The translations under genes and the position numbers were made by a program. The notes beneath the pieces are model-generated. The model was not told the DNA's origin, made no database searches, and was given only the letters and a program-made list of their open reading frames with translations. A stretch of DNA of 64,000 bases, taken from Aphelenchoides besseyi. Taxonomy: Eukaryota; Nematoda; Chromadorea; Rhabditida; Aphelenchoididae. Numbering within the stretch: the first letter of the stretch is position 1; every line of letters begins with the position of its first letter. Shown piece by piece: positions 34,259 to 45,976 of this stretch. The stretch lies in the NCBI GenBank assembly GCA_024699855.1, contig JAMPIQ010000001.1, forward strand, positions 16,120,001 through 16,184,000. Direction: 5' to 3'.

Positions 34259-37200
34259 AAATTCTTATTGTGAATAACACTGGTATCATCTCAATGTTTG
34301 CCATTTCTTTTGGGTCTCTATTTGTTGTTATTTGCAAATTTGTGGTATAACTTAGGATTTAGCTTTGAGTTTCTTATAAAATTTGGTGCTTGTACAGCTT
34401 TTAAACGTTTTGTTTTTGTTAATAAAAGAAATCCTTCAAGTGGCATTTGAGCTCATTTGGTAACCAGAATTAAGATAAACATATAAACAATAATGTTTGG
34501 TTAAACAGCACTTCAGATTGAACTTTCGTATTGAGAATATGTGCTCAACCAGTGAAGGTCGAACGTTCCAAAATTTGTTGAGTGTTCAGCCACAGCTTAA
34601 AGCCGAGCTAGAACTTAATACTAACCTCAAACTTGGGTTAATAAACCGACGATGTTGACGGCTCTTCGTTTCTTTTGCTTCTCATCTCCGATAAAACCGC
34701 TGGGTAGGACGCTTTTTGGCGTCCATGTTTTCATCGCCAATGTGTCTCTTCGTACGCGCAGTCTTTTTGTTTCTTTTCACGCACATTCCTCGCGATAGCA
34801 CTTTTTTGCCGTGTGACCTTCCCGATGCGACGTCAAGTAGCGATGACACTGACGGCTACAGTCACAGCAGAAATACTATTGAATGAAAGAGAGCTTTCGG
34901 CGAACAGAAGATAGCCGCCAAAAAGCGTCCTACCCAGCAGTTTAGTTGCAGTTCTATAGCAGAAGTAACAGTCGGTGGTCAACATCGACGGTTTATTAAC
35001 CCAAGTTTGAGGTTAGCTCAAGTTTCGACCCAACCATTGTGGTCGAACAACACAAATTTTGGAACGCTCGGTCTTCACTGCCTGAGCACATAAACAACGG
35101 AAGCAAGCAGAATTGTTGTTAATTTGAATTGTTATTAAGCAATTAACTTGTGAACTAATAAGTCTGTTTTAATGAGCTTTAGGAACGTTCCATCAAGATC
35201 GTTCACTCAATAAATTCAATTACCAGTCTTGTATGTCATTTGGCTACCCATTTGACCCTGCTTCGCTCCGCATCATAAACGCAATTGAAAACCAAATGGC
35301 CACTTCGGTGCGTCGAAATGGGCAACGAATACATGTTTCTGGTTCAGTTGACGTGTTGCAGTTTTGGGAATCTGCGGAGCTTTGTTTCGCCGCCGAACGA
35401 AATGAACTTTGTCATTTCGGCATATACTATGGTTTCATTTTGGACTTTTTATAAAAACGGACATCGCTCGAATTGAGACAAGAATCCAAAAATCACTCGG
35501 TGGTCCATTTCATATCTGTCAGATTTGGGCCTTTCGCACGGCTGCAGGCGACTGGAAACGTCTACTGAAAGGGCAGCTCGTTTATTTTCAACGGTCGTTA
35601 CGTCATGACTCCGATTTCTGCACATTTTCCAATAAAACTTAGCTGCTGCTCAATCACACGATAACAGAATCCAAGAGAAATGAAAGGCTCGGTACCAACA
35701 AACTCGAACAACACATCGAATACCATTTCTAATTCAATGATCAAACTCGGTTATGAGACAAAAGAAAAAGTGCGAGCCCTCGACTTCCATTGTTTTTGTT
35801 CGGTTTTTCTTCGTCAGAGTTTGGCACGCGTATCCTTTCCATCGTATCTCCTTTATTGAGATCTCTACTGTCTATATGCGGCCTTTCGAGGTCCAGCGGT
35901 CGTTGAGTTGAAAGTTTCTTCTGCTGAGGTCTTCCGGTCGCGACTTCTTGGCCGACTTTCTTTTTTGTTTTCTTCCGGTCGTTTTTTACGTCCAACCCAT
36001 TACGTGAATCCAATTTATGGGAACCTCTCACTTACCGTAATTGATTGGGCTTTCGAACTCATCGATTTGTTATCGTCGCTTCGAAACGTTGGGCTCAAAT
36101 ATTTGGTGTCACACACCTCCCAATTGATGTTGATTGTCGTCGTATTTGAAGCGGAAAATGGCATCGAATTTCGCGGCTGCACGTTCCCCGTTTTGCATCC
36201 ACGTTGTTTTTCCATCGACGGTGTGGATTTGCGTTCGAACTCGAAAGGTTCAAAATTTTACTGTAACGTTCTCGGAATTCGTTTTCTTTTGTTCGTCTAA
36301 TTGATTTCCAGCTCTGACTTTTGTTATCAAACTTTTGGTCCAAGAGTGTTTACGATCTGCGTTCCATCTCGTAAATGTCGAGACATGAGACAAAGAAAAA
36401 GAACCGTATTATTAGGGCGATTACACGCGATGGTCGTAAAACGCAAATCCTCTCTTCCAGTTACCGAGGCAACAATCTCCATTCAACTTCGTGTTGCATT
36501 CATGGTACACTGATTAGTGTCTTGTTATGCAGATAAGAAATCTGGTTGTCAGTTTGATGAATCGAATGAACGGAAGTAGACGATCACACGTTTTCTCGTT
36601 TCGAGCATTTGGATTACACATTTGTGGATGTGACTCAAATCAGCTAAACGTTTCCAGATGTTCAATTCAAAAAGGGACGGTAGAAGTCGCTAATCGTCGA
36701 TGAACTACGCAACGCGATTTCTGGAAACCTATTCATTTGTGTCGTCAAACTTTACGTGGATATCGAGACAAATCAAATCGACCTGTCATTTTCAATTGAT
36801 CTGATTGATGAGCCGGAGGGCCAGATTTTCGTGTTCCCACCGCGAGTTCACTCATTTGTTTCCACGAAGATGTGCGTCCAAATGGAAGTAACATGCTTTC
36901 ATTCGGAGGGTCAGTTGCGAAGCTCAAAAACGAAGCAGCTTGTAAAAATTGTTGTTTCAAGTCTCCACAAGAAGAAAAGTTTTCTCGATTCTGTGACGTC
37001 AAAACTCAGGAGCAGTCGAAAAAAAACGATTTGAAGATCGGAAACGACAAATTTGTTTCACGGAATTCCGACTATTCGATTAGACTGCTCATTTGATGTG
37101 GCAATTTTGATTACCAGAAACAATGTCAGCTAATTGGCTATGTCCTTTGCATTTCCGCTTCACGTGTTTCGAAGGCTTGCGAGTTGGTATCCGAATAAGA

Positions 37201-37451
37201 AACGGAAATTAATTCTCCGCCTTTGTGTTCTTTCATTCCCTCTTCACATTTGAATGATTCGTTGCAATTGTCTTACTTCCATGGACAACCGTCGACTCGC
37301 TTCGTACATCTTCACTATTCGTACTTTAATAGCAACAATAAACTCTATCTTTTAGACCACAAACATCGTGGATCATTCGAACAAGTGTTTCTGTCAACCT
37401 CTCTTATGCCGCTAATTTATCAACGGTAACACGCGGACCCGAAAGTTCAGA
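34259..37451. other. Intergenic region, 3.2 kb, with a foldback element
   Basis: After the 3' UTR of the previous gene (AATAAA 34421-34426) comes a 549-bp palindromic element at 34541-35089. The remaining 2.3 kb has no exon I can support. A 73-codon frame at 35233-35454 and several antisense frames lack motifs. The last bases (AAGTTCAG at 37443-37450) immediately precede the channel's start codon. Confidence 0.5.
34541..35089. mobile_element. Foldback / MITE-like inverted-repeat element
   Basis: The two halves are imperfect inverted copies: left arm about 34541-34723, right arm about 34915-35089, around a 190-bp centre. The termini are GTGCTCA and TGAGCAC. Shared blocks, read inward, include CGTTCCAAAATTTG, TAACCTCAAACTTGGGTTAA with TAAACCG, and CTGGGTAGGACGCTTTTTGG. 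No open frame encodes a transposase, so it would be non-autonomous. Flanking bases give at best a short AT-rich target duplication (ATAT / ATA). No second copy was seen in this window. Confidence 0.8.
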
Positions 37452-40400
37452 ATGCAAATTCGCTTATTTCTACTATTTTACTTAACTTCTTTAGTTTTAA
37501 ACGTTAACGGTGAGTTAGATTGCTGGTTCGCGTTCCAATCGATTTTTAGCGGTCTTCAATCAAAAACACAAAAGTCGACTGAAACCAATTCGTTTGGAGG
37601 AACGAAGAGCTCGAAACGGACTGACGACTGACGAATCGGAAGACAACTTGTATGAATTCGATGATCCGAACAATCTGCTTCTTGACTACATTAAGTAAGT
37701 GATTAATGAGGTCAATCTTGTATACCATTGAGTTTTTAGAACGAGATCCCGGTTTTATCGTCGTCCCGTTTTACACGCCGACGATGTGACGGAAGTGCAC
37801 GTACGAGCGAGCTTATATCAAGTAGTGGATTTGGTGAGTCGAGACTTTCGATCAGTCAATTTTGTTTTTTAGGACCAACGAAACAATTTGGCCACGTTGT
37901 CCGCTTATTTGGACGTTTGGTGGATGGATCCGTTTCTGCCGTGGAACCAAACTGACTTCTCGGGCATATCAAAGACTTTCGTTCCGGCACGTTGGGTCTG
38001 GAAACCCGAATTCTATCTGTTTCATTCGATTCAAGGCCGAACTCCCGATTATGATAATGAAGCCGTAGCTGAGGTTCGAAGCGACGGTCGACTTCGAATG
38101 TTCATTCCAATCACATCACGGGCGTTATGTCCAATTAACCGTAGGTCTTAAACCACACAAAAAGTTTAAACGTAAGTTATAGTTCGACACTTTCCGTTTG
38201 ATGAAAACCAGTGCACGTTCAATGTAAGTTTATTAGAATCTTTTCACGAAACTTTAAAACCCGAGACAAAAATAAAACGGGAGTCAATCGAATAAGTTTG
38301 GAAGTTAAAGTTGAAAGCACAAAACGATGAAGAGAACAGTCAGTCCGAAAAAGGTTTTGGAGGCTCCGGACTCACGTCGGTGTTGTGAAGGTGGATATTG
38401 ATTGGCGACATTCACACATCGGCGTTCCATTTGATAGACTTTGGAACGAACAACCAAGCTCGCAGTGTAACACAAATTCGGAACGCAGATTTCTTTGCTT
38501 TTTGTTGTTGTTTGATTCGGACAGAAAAAGTTTTCGGGATGTGCATCACAAACTGCTTCTTCGACATTCAGTTTCTAAACACCGAAGAATGTCAGTGAAT
38601 TCAATTCATATTGTTACCTTGAGCTCATATTCCGGTCGATCGGCATTCAACCAAAAATGAGTTCCATTCTTGTCACGACAAAATGGTTCGACGTCCATTC
38701 CCAGTTGATAATCACGATAAGTTGGATCCAGACGAACAGAAACTCCCGGTTTTGTTGTTTCATTTCCCGTTTCTGTTAAGTTTTTGGGTTTCAAATTCTC
38801 GGCTTTTGCTTTCAAGTTTGCGATTGGTCGTTTGGGACGTTGGAAATGAAGTTGAATTGGTGGTCGAGCTGCCGACTTGGCTGTCGAATGACCGTTTGAT
38901 GGTCGAGTCTCAACAATAAAACGCCGAGATTCCGCATAAGCGAACGGCGATTGTTTTCCATAAGTGTATTGAACTGCATAGAAACGACTTGCTTCCAAAC
39001 CATCCAACGTAAAACTATCGGTGTTATGCGCAGTACTGAAATCTATTTGGCTTAACTGTATGATAAACTTTAACTGACCTAAAAACTTTGTAACGAACAG
39101 CCGTATGATCTTTGGATCGATTATTCTCGGGTAGTGGAATTGCGGTCAATTGAACGTAAGCATCTCGTTCCAAGTGTTTCCTCTCTTCGTCTGAGTAGTT
39201 TGTGTGAACAGTCAACGAGTTGTCTTTGATTTCGTAGCTCAAATAGTCGCGCAAAACTGCATGTGCAGTTACGGTCTCAATCTGTTCGCATTCTTTTGCT
39301 ACATCTCGTTGAAAATGAAAACCAAAAGCATCGGCATACAATTCGGCTACCCAACAGATTCTGCAGAAGCGATTAAATGTCGATTAAAGGTTGAATTACC
39401 GATTGCAATGTTTTGGTGTAATTGAAGCCATGATCTGTCGACTGTTATTGTGCAACTCGAGAACCTCGAAATTGTTGTCCAACTACGACGATCAGTAGAG
39501 TCATTTGACTAGCTACTCACCTTGACTTCAACAGACTTCTCAACATCATGGTGATCCAAAATCACTTGTTTGTATTTGAGATGCTCATCACAATGAAGAG
39601 TCACATTTGCTGCAGTATTCAAATTGTTTCTGAACACGAATTTGCTTATGATCTTCTTTGCAACTTACCGTTCGTCCGGATGCTGTTCCCATCGCAGAGT
39701 CAACACCAAATTTTCCATTGACTTTCCATCAGCTCCCGATCGTTTGGTGAAAATCGTGACAATTGGTTCGGCATCCAAATTCGACCCATCTTCTTTGTGC
39801 GTCTTAACCAAATGCTCTTCACTGTCAATATAGATCGGTCCATTGGGTCCCATGGGTTGTTGTTCACATCGAAAAGCAATTCCATACCAAGTGTTCGGTT
39901 TCAAGAAGTTGATCGTGTACCGACCACGCGTAATTACCAATAAAATTCCGTGTAGATTCATTGGGGGCAACTTCTCGCCGCTATTCAAATCAATTATATC
40001 AATTGAGACCTTTGCATTCTCGGCCGGTCCAATCTTACTCGTCTGAATGATCACTTGAGTTGATGAAACATCTATAGCTTCAATTCGATCAACTAACGCG
40101 TCAATATGTTCGGGTTTATTTCGTGGATCTCGAGGATCCGGTGTTGTTGTTGTGGTTGTGGTCGTACTTGGCGGTATCGTTCTAATGACAGCCGTTGATT
40201 GTTGAAGGTAACAAAGAAGAGTGACAAAAAGCTTTAATTGACAGTAAGCTAATAAGTACATTCTAATCTGAAATCCCGAAGTATAATATCGAATACACAT
40301 TTTTGTAATACAAAACACTTTCTCGAGTAATCGCCGAATTCATAGGCCCGAAATTTCCCAAGACCGGTCACTCGATTCTGAGCACCTGCCCAAACGGCTC

Positions 40401-42080
40401 ATTGAAGCGCAAGAATCGGAGCTGAAAGCACAAAAATGGCCACACAGCCGCTTAAACGACTCAGTTTAAATGGCCGAAGGGCAAAAGGCGGAAAGTTCGA
40501 GCGCAATGTTTTGAAAGGTTTCCTTCTCCTCGTAGATTTACCTTTTGGCCTTGAAGGCGGAACACGAAAACCACGAGTGGGGCGTTTTTTTCTTCGACGA
40601 TGTTCAACGAACTGGAAAATCGCAGCGACTATCGTCCACAAGGTTTTTTCGAGATATCCGGTACACAAAACTGCGGGATGTAAACGAAAAAAGGGCGGCA
40701 GTTAAATTTTTCGAAAGAAATTTTGGACAAAAATTGTTCGAAAAACTGAATGATACTCAAAGATTGGAGTTGAAACAAGAAAATTACGAAAATCAAAACT
40801 GCAGATTGGCTCATGGTCTTATCAATCGAAGGTCGTTCGTTTGATGGTTGACGACAAAGACATCTTTCTTGGCGACTTCTACGATTCCCAGGAATGGTTG
40901 CTGGTAGTTGGCATTTCAATGGACCAGTCGATTAACCGAATTCTTGCAGATGGACGCAACCCTCTCCAACGGCACACAATCGTATCTGAACAACGAAACC
41001 TTCTCGATCATCATCTTGAATCTGCTGCTCAGACGTCAATCTTTCTACTATGTTTTCAACTTAGTTTTTCCGACGACACTCGTTAGTTTGGTTGCAATTG
41101 TTGGTTTCCATGCTCCGATCAACGCGACAGGAAGACGTGAAAGTAAATTTCGTTTGGGTGTTATGACGTTGCTCAGTTTGTCGGTGATGTTGTTGATGTT
41201 GGTGGACGAGATGAAATTCTCGTTGGAATCGATTCCCGGACAACGCGGCTCGTTTTCGGACGTACCGCTTTTGGGTTCGTACACTTCGAATTGCAGACTT
41301 CACAACTCATATTTAGGCATCTACTACATGACTTTGATTTTGATTGTTAGTGTTGCGACTTGCACGTCCGTTATCTTCGTGTATTTGGAAAAGTTTGCGC
41401 TGAGGAATCCCGCCTTTACGGTGAGTTAAGAGCAGATAGTTGGCCATGACCTTTCTCTTTTAGTCGATACCGATTTGGCTTCGTTTTTTGGCTGCTAAAC
41501 AGTTATTTTGTTGTTATGCGCCAAAGAGACTGCGAATCGACAAGAACGATCGGGTCGACGTGAATCGAAACATCAAAGCTCATTCCAATCATTCGAGCAT
41601 GGACGACACAGCGTTTAGAACTCTCATACCAACGGAGGTGAGTGTGACCTTTTGACCGTTCGGTCGAGTTGCCAGGAAACGAAAAGAATGCGAGAAATTT
41701 TAAGTCGAAAAGAAAGTCGGTGCTTGGAACGGCAACACCGCAAAGCAAAAGTCCATTTTTAGACGAAAATCTGATTGTTGCTGATAATTTTGTTTCAGCT
41801 CAACTTCACTGAGTATCAACAACAAACCGCACAGCAAATTGCGAACGACATCGTTCTCGAGGCTCCAACGGCAGTCCCGATCGAGAATCAGAAGTTGGAT
41901 CTTCTGATCAATTTGATGCGTGAACTGTTAGAAGCAAGACGTGAAATGCATTTGCGACACCAGCTACCCGTTTATTGGGATCGTTTGATTCGTCGACTAG
42001 AAAACATTTCAATTTCTTTCTACCTCTGTTTAATTTCCATCGATGTGGCGATGTTGGTTTGGTTCGAAAGGTGGTATTAA
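37452..42080 (+). CDS. Cys-loop ligand-gated ion channel subunit (nicotinic-like, non-alpha), 10 exons
   Basis: Exons 37452-37509, 37550-37694, 37740-37833, 37873-38140, 38183-38223, 40805-40903, 40950-41274, 41317-41420, 41464-41637 and 41799-42080 give 529 residues. A signal peptide opens the protein (to about residue 20). The extracellular domain has WVWKPEF and the Cys-loop Cys185-Cys199, 13 residues between, with FPFDEN inside. GSWSY follows the loop. Helices M1 (FNLVFPTTLVSLVAIVGF), M2 (LGVMTLLSLSVMLLMLVDEM), M3 and a C-terminal M4 are visible. The RESKFRLG before M2 resembles cation-selective receptors; anion channels have PAR there. No vicinal cysteine pair in loop C, so it is not a classic alpha subunit; nematode LGC-type channels are likely relatives. 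Intron 5 is 2.6 kb and contains another gene. AATAAA is at 42291-42296. Confidence 0.92.
38305..40261 (-). CDS. Secreted or GPI-anchored protein with FN3-like repeats, nested in a channel intron, 6 exons
   Basis: Exons 40261-39669, 39629-39521, 39482-39400, 39360-39079, 39035-38618 and 38574-38305 join in phase into 584 residues. The whole gene lies inside intron 5 of the channel gene on the opposite strand. The start at 40261 gives a signal peptide (MYLLAYCQLKLFVTLLCYLQ). A Pro/Thr-rich linker follows (eight threonines in a row), then beta-rich regions with fibronectin-III-like strand patterns (LKPNTWYGIAF; LEASRFYAVQYTYG). The C-terminus is hydrophobic (FFGLTVLFIVLCF) with no charged tail after it, as in GPI-anchored proteins. 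Cysteines are scattered in the last exon. The architecture recalls FN3-bearing secreted factors such as NDNF/Nord, but I cannot confirm homology. TTTCAG five nt before the ATG hints at a spliced leader. AATAAA (minus) is at 38234-38229. Confidence 0.82.
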
Positions 42081-44352
42081 CTCTGAACAATTTTTCCTAC
42101 TGCTCAATACTTACTTATCTGTTTGTTTTCCGATTATGTTTGATCTTTTCATTTGTTCCCACTTTCCGGTGAGTTCTTAGACGACTAGTTGATGTCCCGA
42201 TTAGACTCCAATTTTGTCGTAACTTTTACAAAAACCATTGATCTCAGTTGCTGTTTCCTCTGAAGTACATTCTTCACAGTCTTTAATGTCAATAAATCGA
42301 TAGAATCCTAGGAATCAAAACTTTCGATGTAAATAAAATTGCACTTGAATTGGCACTGATTTGGAAACGAGCAGGCAGAGAGGCTGATCATCGAAGTCGG
42401 TCAGTGGACATGTGAGCATTAGCAACGACCGTTAACTTTCACTCTCGGAAAGAGACTGCAATCATCTTGAAACCCTTGAACGAGAAGGTTTATGCTTAAA
42501 AGCCAGTTACGAGATGTAAATGCCATTCTTTTTGTAAGGGCTTTCTTCTGTTATGTTTCATTAGTGATTTAAGATGGTTGACATGTTTGAATAAATGCGT
42601 GTAATTCATTTAGTTGCTGATTTAGTGATGAAAATAAAGTTTTTGGTTGACAAGACGAAAACACAAATCGAACTGAACAATCGCTGTTTAAGCAAAGTGA
42701 CCATATTTGTAGCTATTGACTACTTATCTTCTCAAGTAAACCTCTTTGTTAATGTTCATAACCAATAAGTCATTGTTTTGAGATGATTCATTTATTCACG
42801 GCTCAGATGTCACTTCTCAACATCAAATTCAATGACCGCCATTTTCGATCAACGTAAATAATGTTGGAGCATTTGGATGCACTTCTTCAGGTAATCAGAA
42901 AAGAAAGGGAAATCAATTTGCGTCCAACGAGCTGCCGAATCGATCAACCGTGAAAGTTAGGGCGATTTGGAGTTTGGGCCATAAATCAAGCGATCGGGCC
43001 GATGTGCGATGACAACAATCGTCGACACGGCAAAGAAAAGGCGCTAAAATTTATGACCCTTTGGATCGATCGATTTGCTTTTGCGCCCGAACTAACTAGT
43101 CCCCGAAATCACAACATCGATTCGAAGCTTTTAAACGACTTTGCGCTAATGAGCGGTGTGGTTGGCGCCAACTAGCCGGTTAACTTGTCAGCATTTCTAT
43201 GAGCGAGATGGTTGCAATTTTCAAACTCAGCAACTTCTTTGAGGTCATATCGTTTGATGGGGCCGCGTAGAGTCGAAGATCTCACGCTGCGCAGCGGCAT
43301 CGTCTTTACGGTTTGTAACTCACACCGCCAACGGAGTTTGTTGTGAGCGTTAGATCTTTTTACGCAATCCAACTAATTTCTTCTTCACGCCTCTTAGCTC
43401 AATGATCGTTGTTACTACTCAGTTGGTTGGTTGCCAAGAAAATTCTCTTGGATTGAATAATTCACGACCAACGACCTGTCGATCAGTCGTCTATTTTTGT
43501 CTGTGGACTTGAAATCGCCGGACTTCCGCTTGTCGATTTCGATAGAATACAAAATTCGAGGCTGCGAAAGTTAATGACTTTTGGCCACACGAAACAAAAG
43601 TGCCCGTCCGTTTTAATCGTTTTCCTTTCGCTCTCCACTCGATGGTTTACAGTCACAACTTTGCACAATTAGGGCGCTCGTATTGGCCGCTCATTTCGCG
43701 TATCGAGTTTGTGTTCCAAATTTCTAACCTTCAACCTTCGTGCTGGATTACCACAAGCACTCAGTTATTATCTTTTATCAGAAGATCTTCACTGCAAATG
43801 TGCTTTAGTTAGTCTTTGAAAAAAACAGTTCTTTTCATTCTGACAGTCGTTTGTTTTCCTCAACAACCGACTTTAACTATTGTCCTCTCGATTGACGACA
43901 ACGTTTTTGTTTTCTGCCAAAACAATTTTCTTTTTAAAGTCGTAAACTGAACTCGTAACTCTTTTGAGCACCTGTGAGCACTAGTCGATGATAAGAATGG
44001 ACAACCACTTTGCTCTTATCAGCTCAAAATACCTCAGACGGTCATTCCAATCGGTTTCGCTCGTTCACTTACCTTCCAACAGTTTCGTGTTTCTGTTAAT
44101 CTTCGAAACTCTTGCGGGAGTCAATGCCAACAACTCTCTTTTATCTACCGCCAATCATCCTCTCGACTTCATTGGCATCTTTGGGACGCTCAACCCAATG
44201 GTCCTGATCCAAATCTCCGCGCGCTCAATCGACTAATCCGTCCCGCGTTTTCCGTATTTGCGACTGTCGTAACTATTTTGCATTGCCGATCTTCTTCGTG
44301 CTTATGATTGTCGTTTCAGTTGGTTTTTGATTCTCATCGCTCGATCACCAAA
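42081..44352. other. Intergenic, channel 3' UTR to Wnt promoter
   Basis: The first 220 bp are the channel's 3' UTR with repeat copy 2 (42176-42267) and AATAAA at 42291-42296. The remaining 2 kb shows no supportable exon. TCGTTTCAG at about 44312-44320 lies 32 nt before the Wnt start codon and may be a leader acceptor. Confidence 0.5.
42176..42267 (+). repeat. Dispersed 3'-UTR-type repeat, copy 2
   Basis: Sense-oriented in the 3' UTR of the channel gene, between its stop (42078-42080) and AATAAA (42291-42296). It shares GTTGATGTCCC, GATTAGA, CCATTGATCTC and CCTCTGAAGT with the copies at 10385 and 45760. Confidence 0.75.
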
Positions 44353-45751
44353 ATGAGCGTGCGATTTTGGTCGATTTCTGCGTTTTTGATATGCTTCTTT
44401 GCATCAACTGCCTACGGATTTGTCGATGTTGCATGGTGGTAAGCTGAAAACTCACATTTGTTTGTAAACTTGTATATTAAGGTCATCGATGGCTCAATTG
44501 AGTGCCTCGAACTTGTTATCGAGCAGCGCAGTTCGTCCACCGCCGTGTCTCGAATTACAAGGTCAGTTGGTTGTTGAGTTATTGATCAACCAATCGGCGG
44601 TTTAGGTTTATCACCGGGTCAAGCGCGAATCTGCGAACTCTTCAAAGATCATATGCCCGCTGTTGGTAATGGAGCACGGGAAGCGATTCGTGAATGCGAA
44701 CATCAATTCCGTTCGAATCGTTGGAACTGCTCGACCCCACCGGAAACGGGACTCATCGGTCCGGTTCACAAGTTTGGGACTCGTGAAGCCGCATTCACGT
44801 ATGCAATCATGTCAGCTGGTGTAACCCACGAGATTGGACGTCGTTGTCGACTCGGATTGTTGAAGTCTTGTGGATGCTCAGGTACTCTATTCGCTTCAAA
44901 TTTTTCATTTTTCTTGCTTTCAGAAGCTCCAAAACCCCCGAATTTGAAAGAAGAATGGACATGGGGTGGTTGTGGCGACAATTTGGAATACGGTTATCGA
45001 TTCGCTCGTGATTTCATTGATGTTCGTGAGAAAGAAGAGAACGTGAAGCGATCTGAAGCTCATGGTCGAACATTAATGAATCGCTGGAACAATGAAGTCG
45101 GGCGAAAGGTAAAGTTGTTTGACTGCAATTATAGACTGTTCTTTAGATTCTGAAACGACACACGAATCCAAAATGTAAATGTCACGGCGTTTCTGGAAGT
45201 TGCAATCTGAAGACCTGTTGGATGCAATTGCCGGCAATGCGTGAGGTCGGCAATCTGCTCAACAACAAGTACCGAACGGCACGAAGAATCCAAGTAAGTC
45301 CATGCACGTCTAAACACCAGTCATGGGATTTAGATTAATTCAAGAGGTAACATGCAGTTCGAAGAGCAACCGGAGAAACGAAATCCAATGAAAAAGAAAA
45401 CACGATCGTTGAGTGAATTGGTTTTCTTGGATGACAGCCCCGATTACTGTGTTGAAGATCGACAACAAGGAACCGTCGGAACTCGCGGACGACAGTGCAG
45501 GTGGGTAAAAGTAATGTAGACATTGTTAAAAACAATATTTGCAGGACAGACACAACTGGACCGGTGCGTCTTCTTGTGTATTTTTAATCACTGATCTGTT
45601 TTAGCAAGCTTGTGAACTTCTCTGTTGTGGTCGTGGCTATGACACATACGAGAAAGAAGAGGTCTACAAGTGCAACTGCAAATTTCAATGGTGCTGTGAA
45701 GTTGTGTGTCAGACCTGCCGAAACGTGACTCAAATTCACGTCTGTAAATAA
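44353..45751 (+). CDS. Wnt: Wnt ligand, Wnt5/CWN-2-like, 8 exons
   Basis: Exons 44353-44438, 44482-44561, 44606-44881, 44924-45108, 45147-45293, 45334-45500, 45545-45563 and 45605-45751 give 368 residues, the size of a Wnt. It is a secreted, lipid-modified morphogen that binds Frizzled or Ror. A signal peptide (about 1-22) is followed by 24 cysteines in Wnt spacing. Diagnostic blocks are GLSPGQARIC, ECEHQF then RWNCS, REAAFTY, WGGCGDN, CHGVSGSC with the serine that is palmitoleoylated, and the C-terminal CCGRGY, CNCKFQWCC and CK end. The WWS near the mature start and the DSPDYC block agree best with Wnt5, so CWN-2 is the likely counterpart; subfamily is moderate confidence. A basic 10-residue insertion (KRNPMKKKTR) precedes DSPDYC. 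Exon 7 is a 19-nt microexon. The acceptor of exon 2 is ATTAAG. Confidence 0.95.
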
Positions 45752-45759
45752 TTTCGCAC

Positions 45760-45850
45760 ATCTATGTCCCGATTAGATTTTGATTGTTCTATCATTCTTA
45801 TCGAAACTTTTCAATCAACCATTGATCTCGGTCTACGTTTATTTGAAGTC
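45760..45850 (+). repeat. Dispersed 3'-UTR-type repeat, copy 3
   Basis: It begins 9 nt after the Wnt stop codon, sense-oriented in the 3' UTR. Shared blocks are ATGTCCCGATTAGATT, CAACCATTGATCTCGG and TTGAAGTC. It carries roughly 10 extra bases in the middle compared with the other two copies. Confidence 0.7.
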
Positions 45851-45915
45851 AACTTGTTTCTAATTTCCTTTGAATCTTAACTCCTAACTAATATATAAGC
45901 GTCGTTATTGTTACA

Positions 45916-45929
45916 TTTATTCGAATTAA
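45916..45929. terminator. Back-to-back poly(A) signals of convergent genes
   Basis: TTTATT at 45916-45921 reads AATAAA on the minus strand, 56 nt past the Myb-like gene's stop. ATTAAA at 45924-45929 on the plus strand is the only candidate hexamer downstream of Wnt. The two convergent genes, whose stops are 225 bp apart, would end almost on top of each other. Confidence 0.5.
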
Positions 45930-45976
45930 ATAACCGTATGAAGGAAATTGGCATGACGATTCGAGAGATCATTTGA

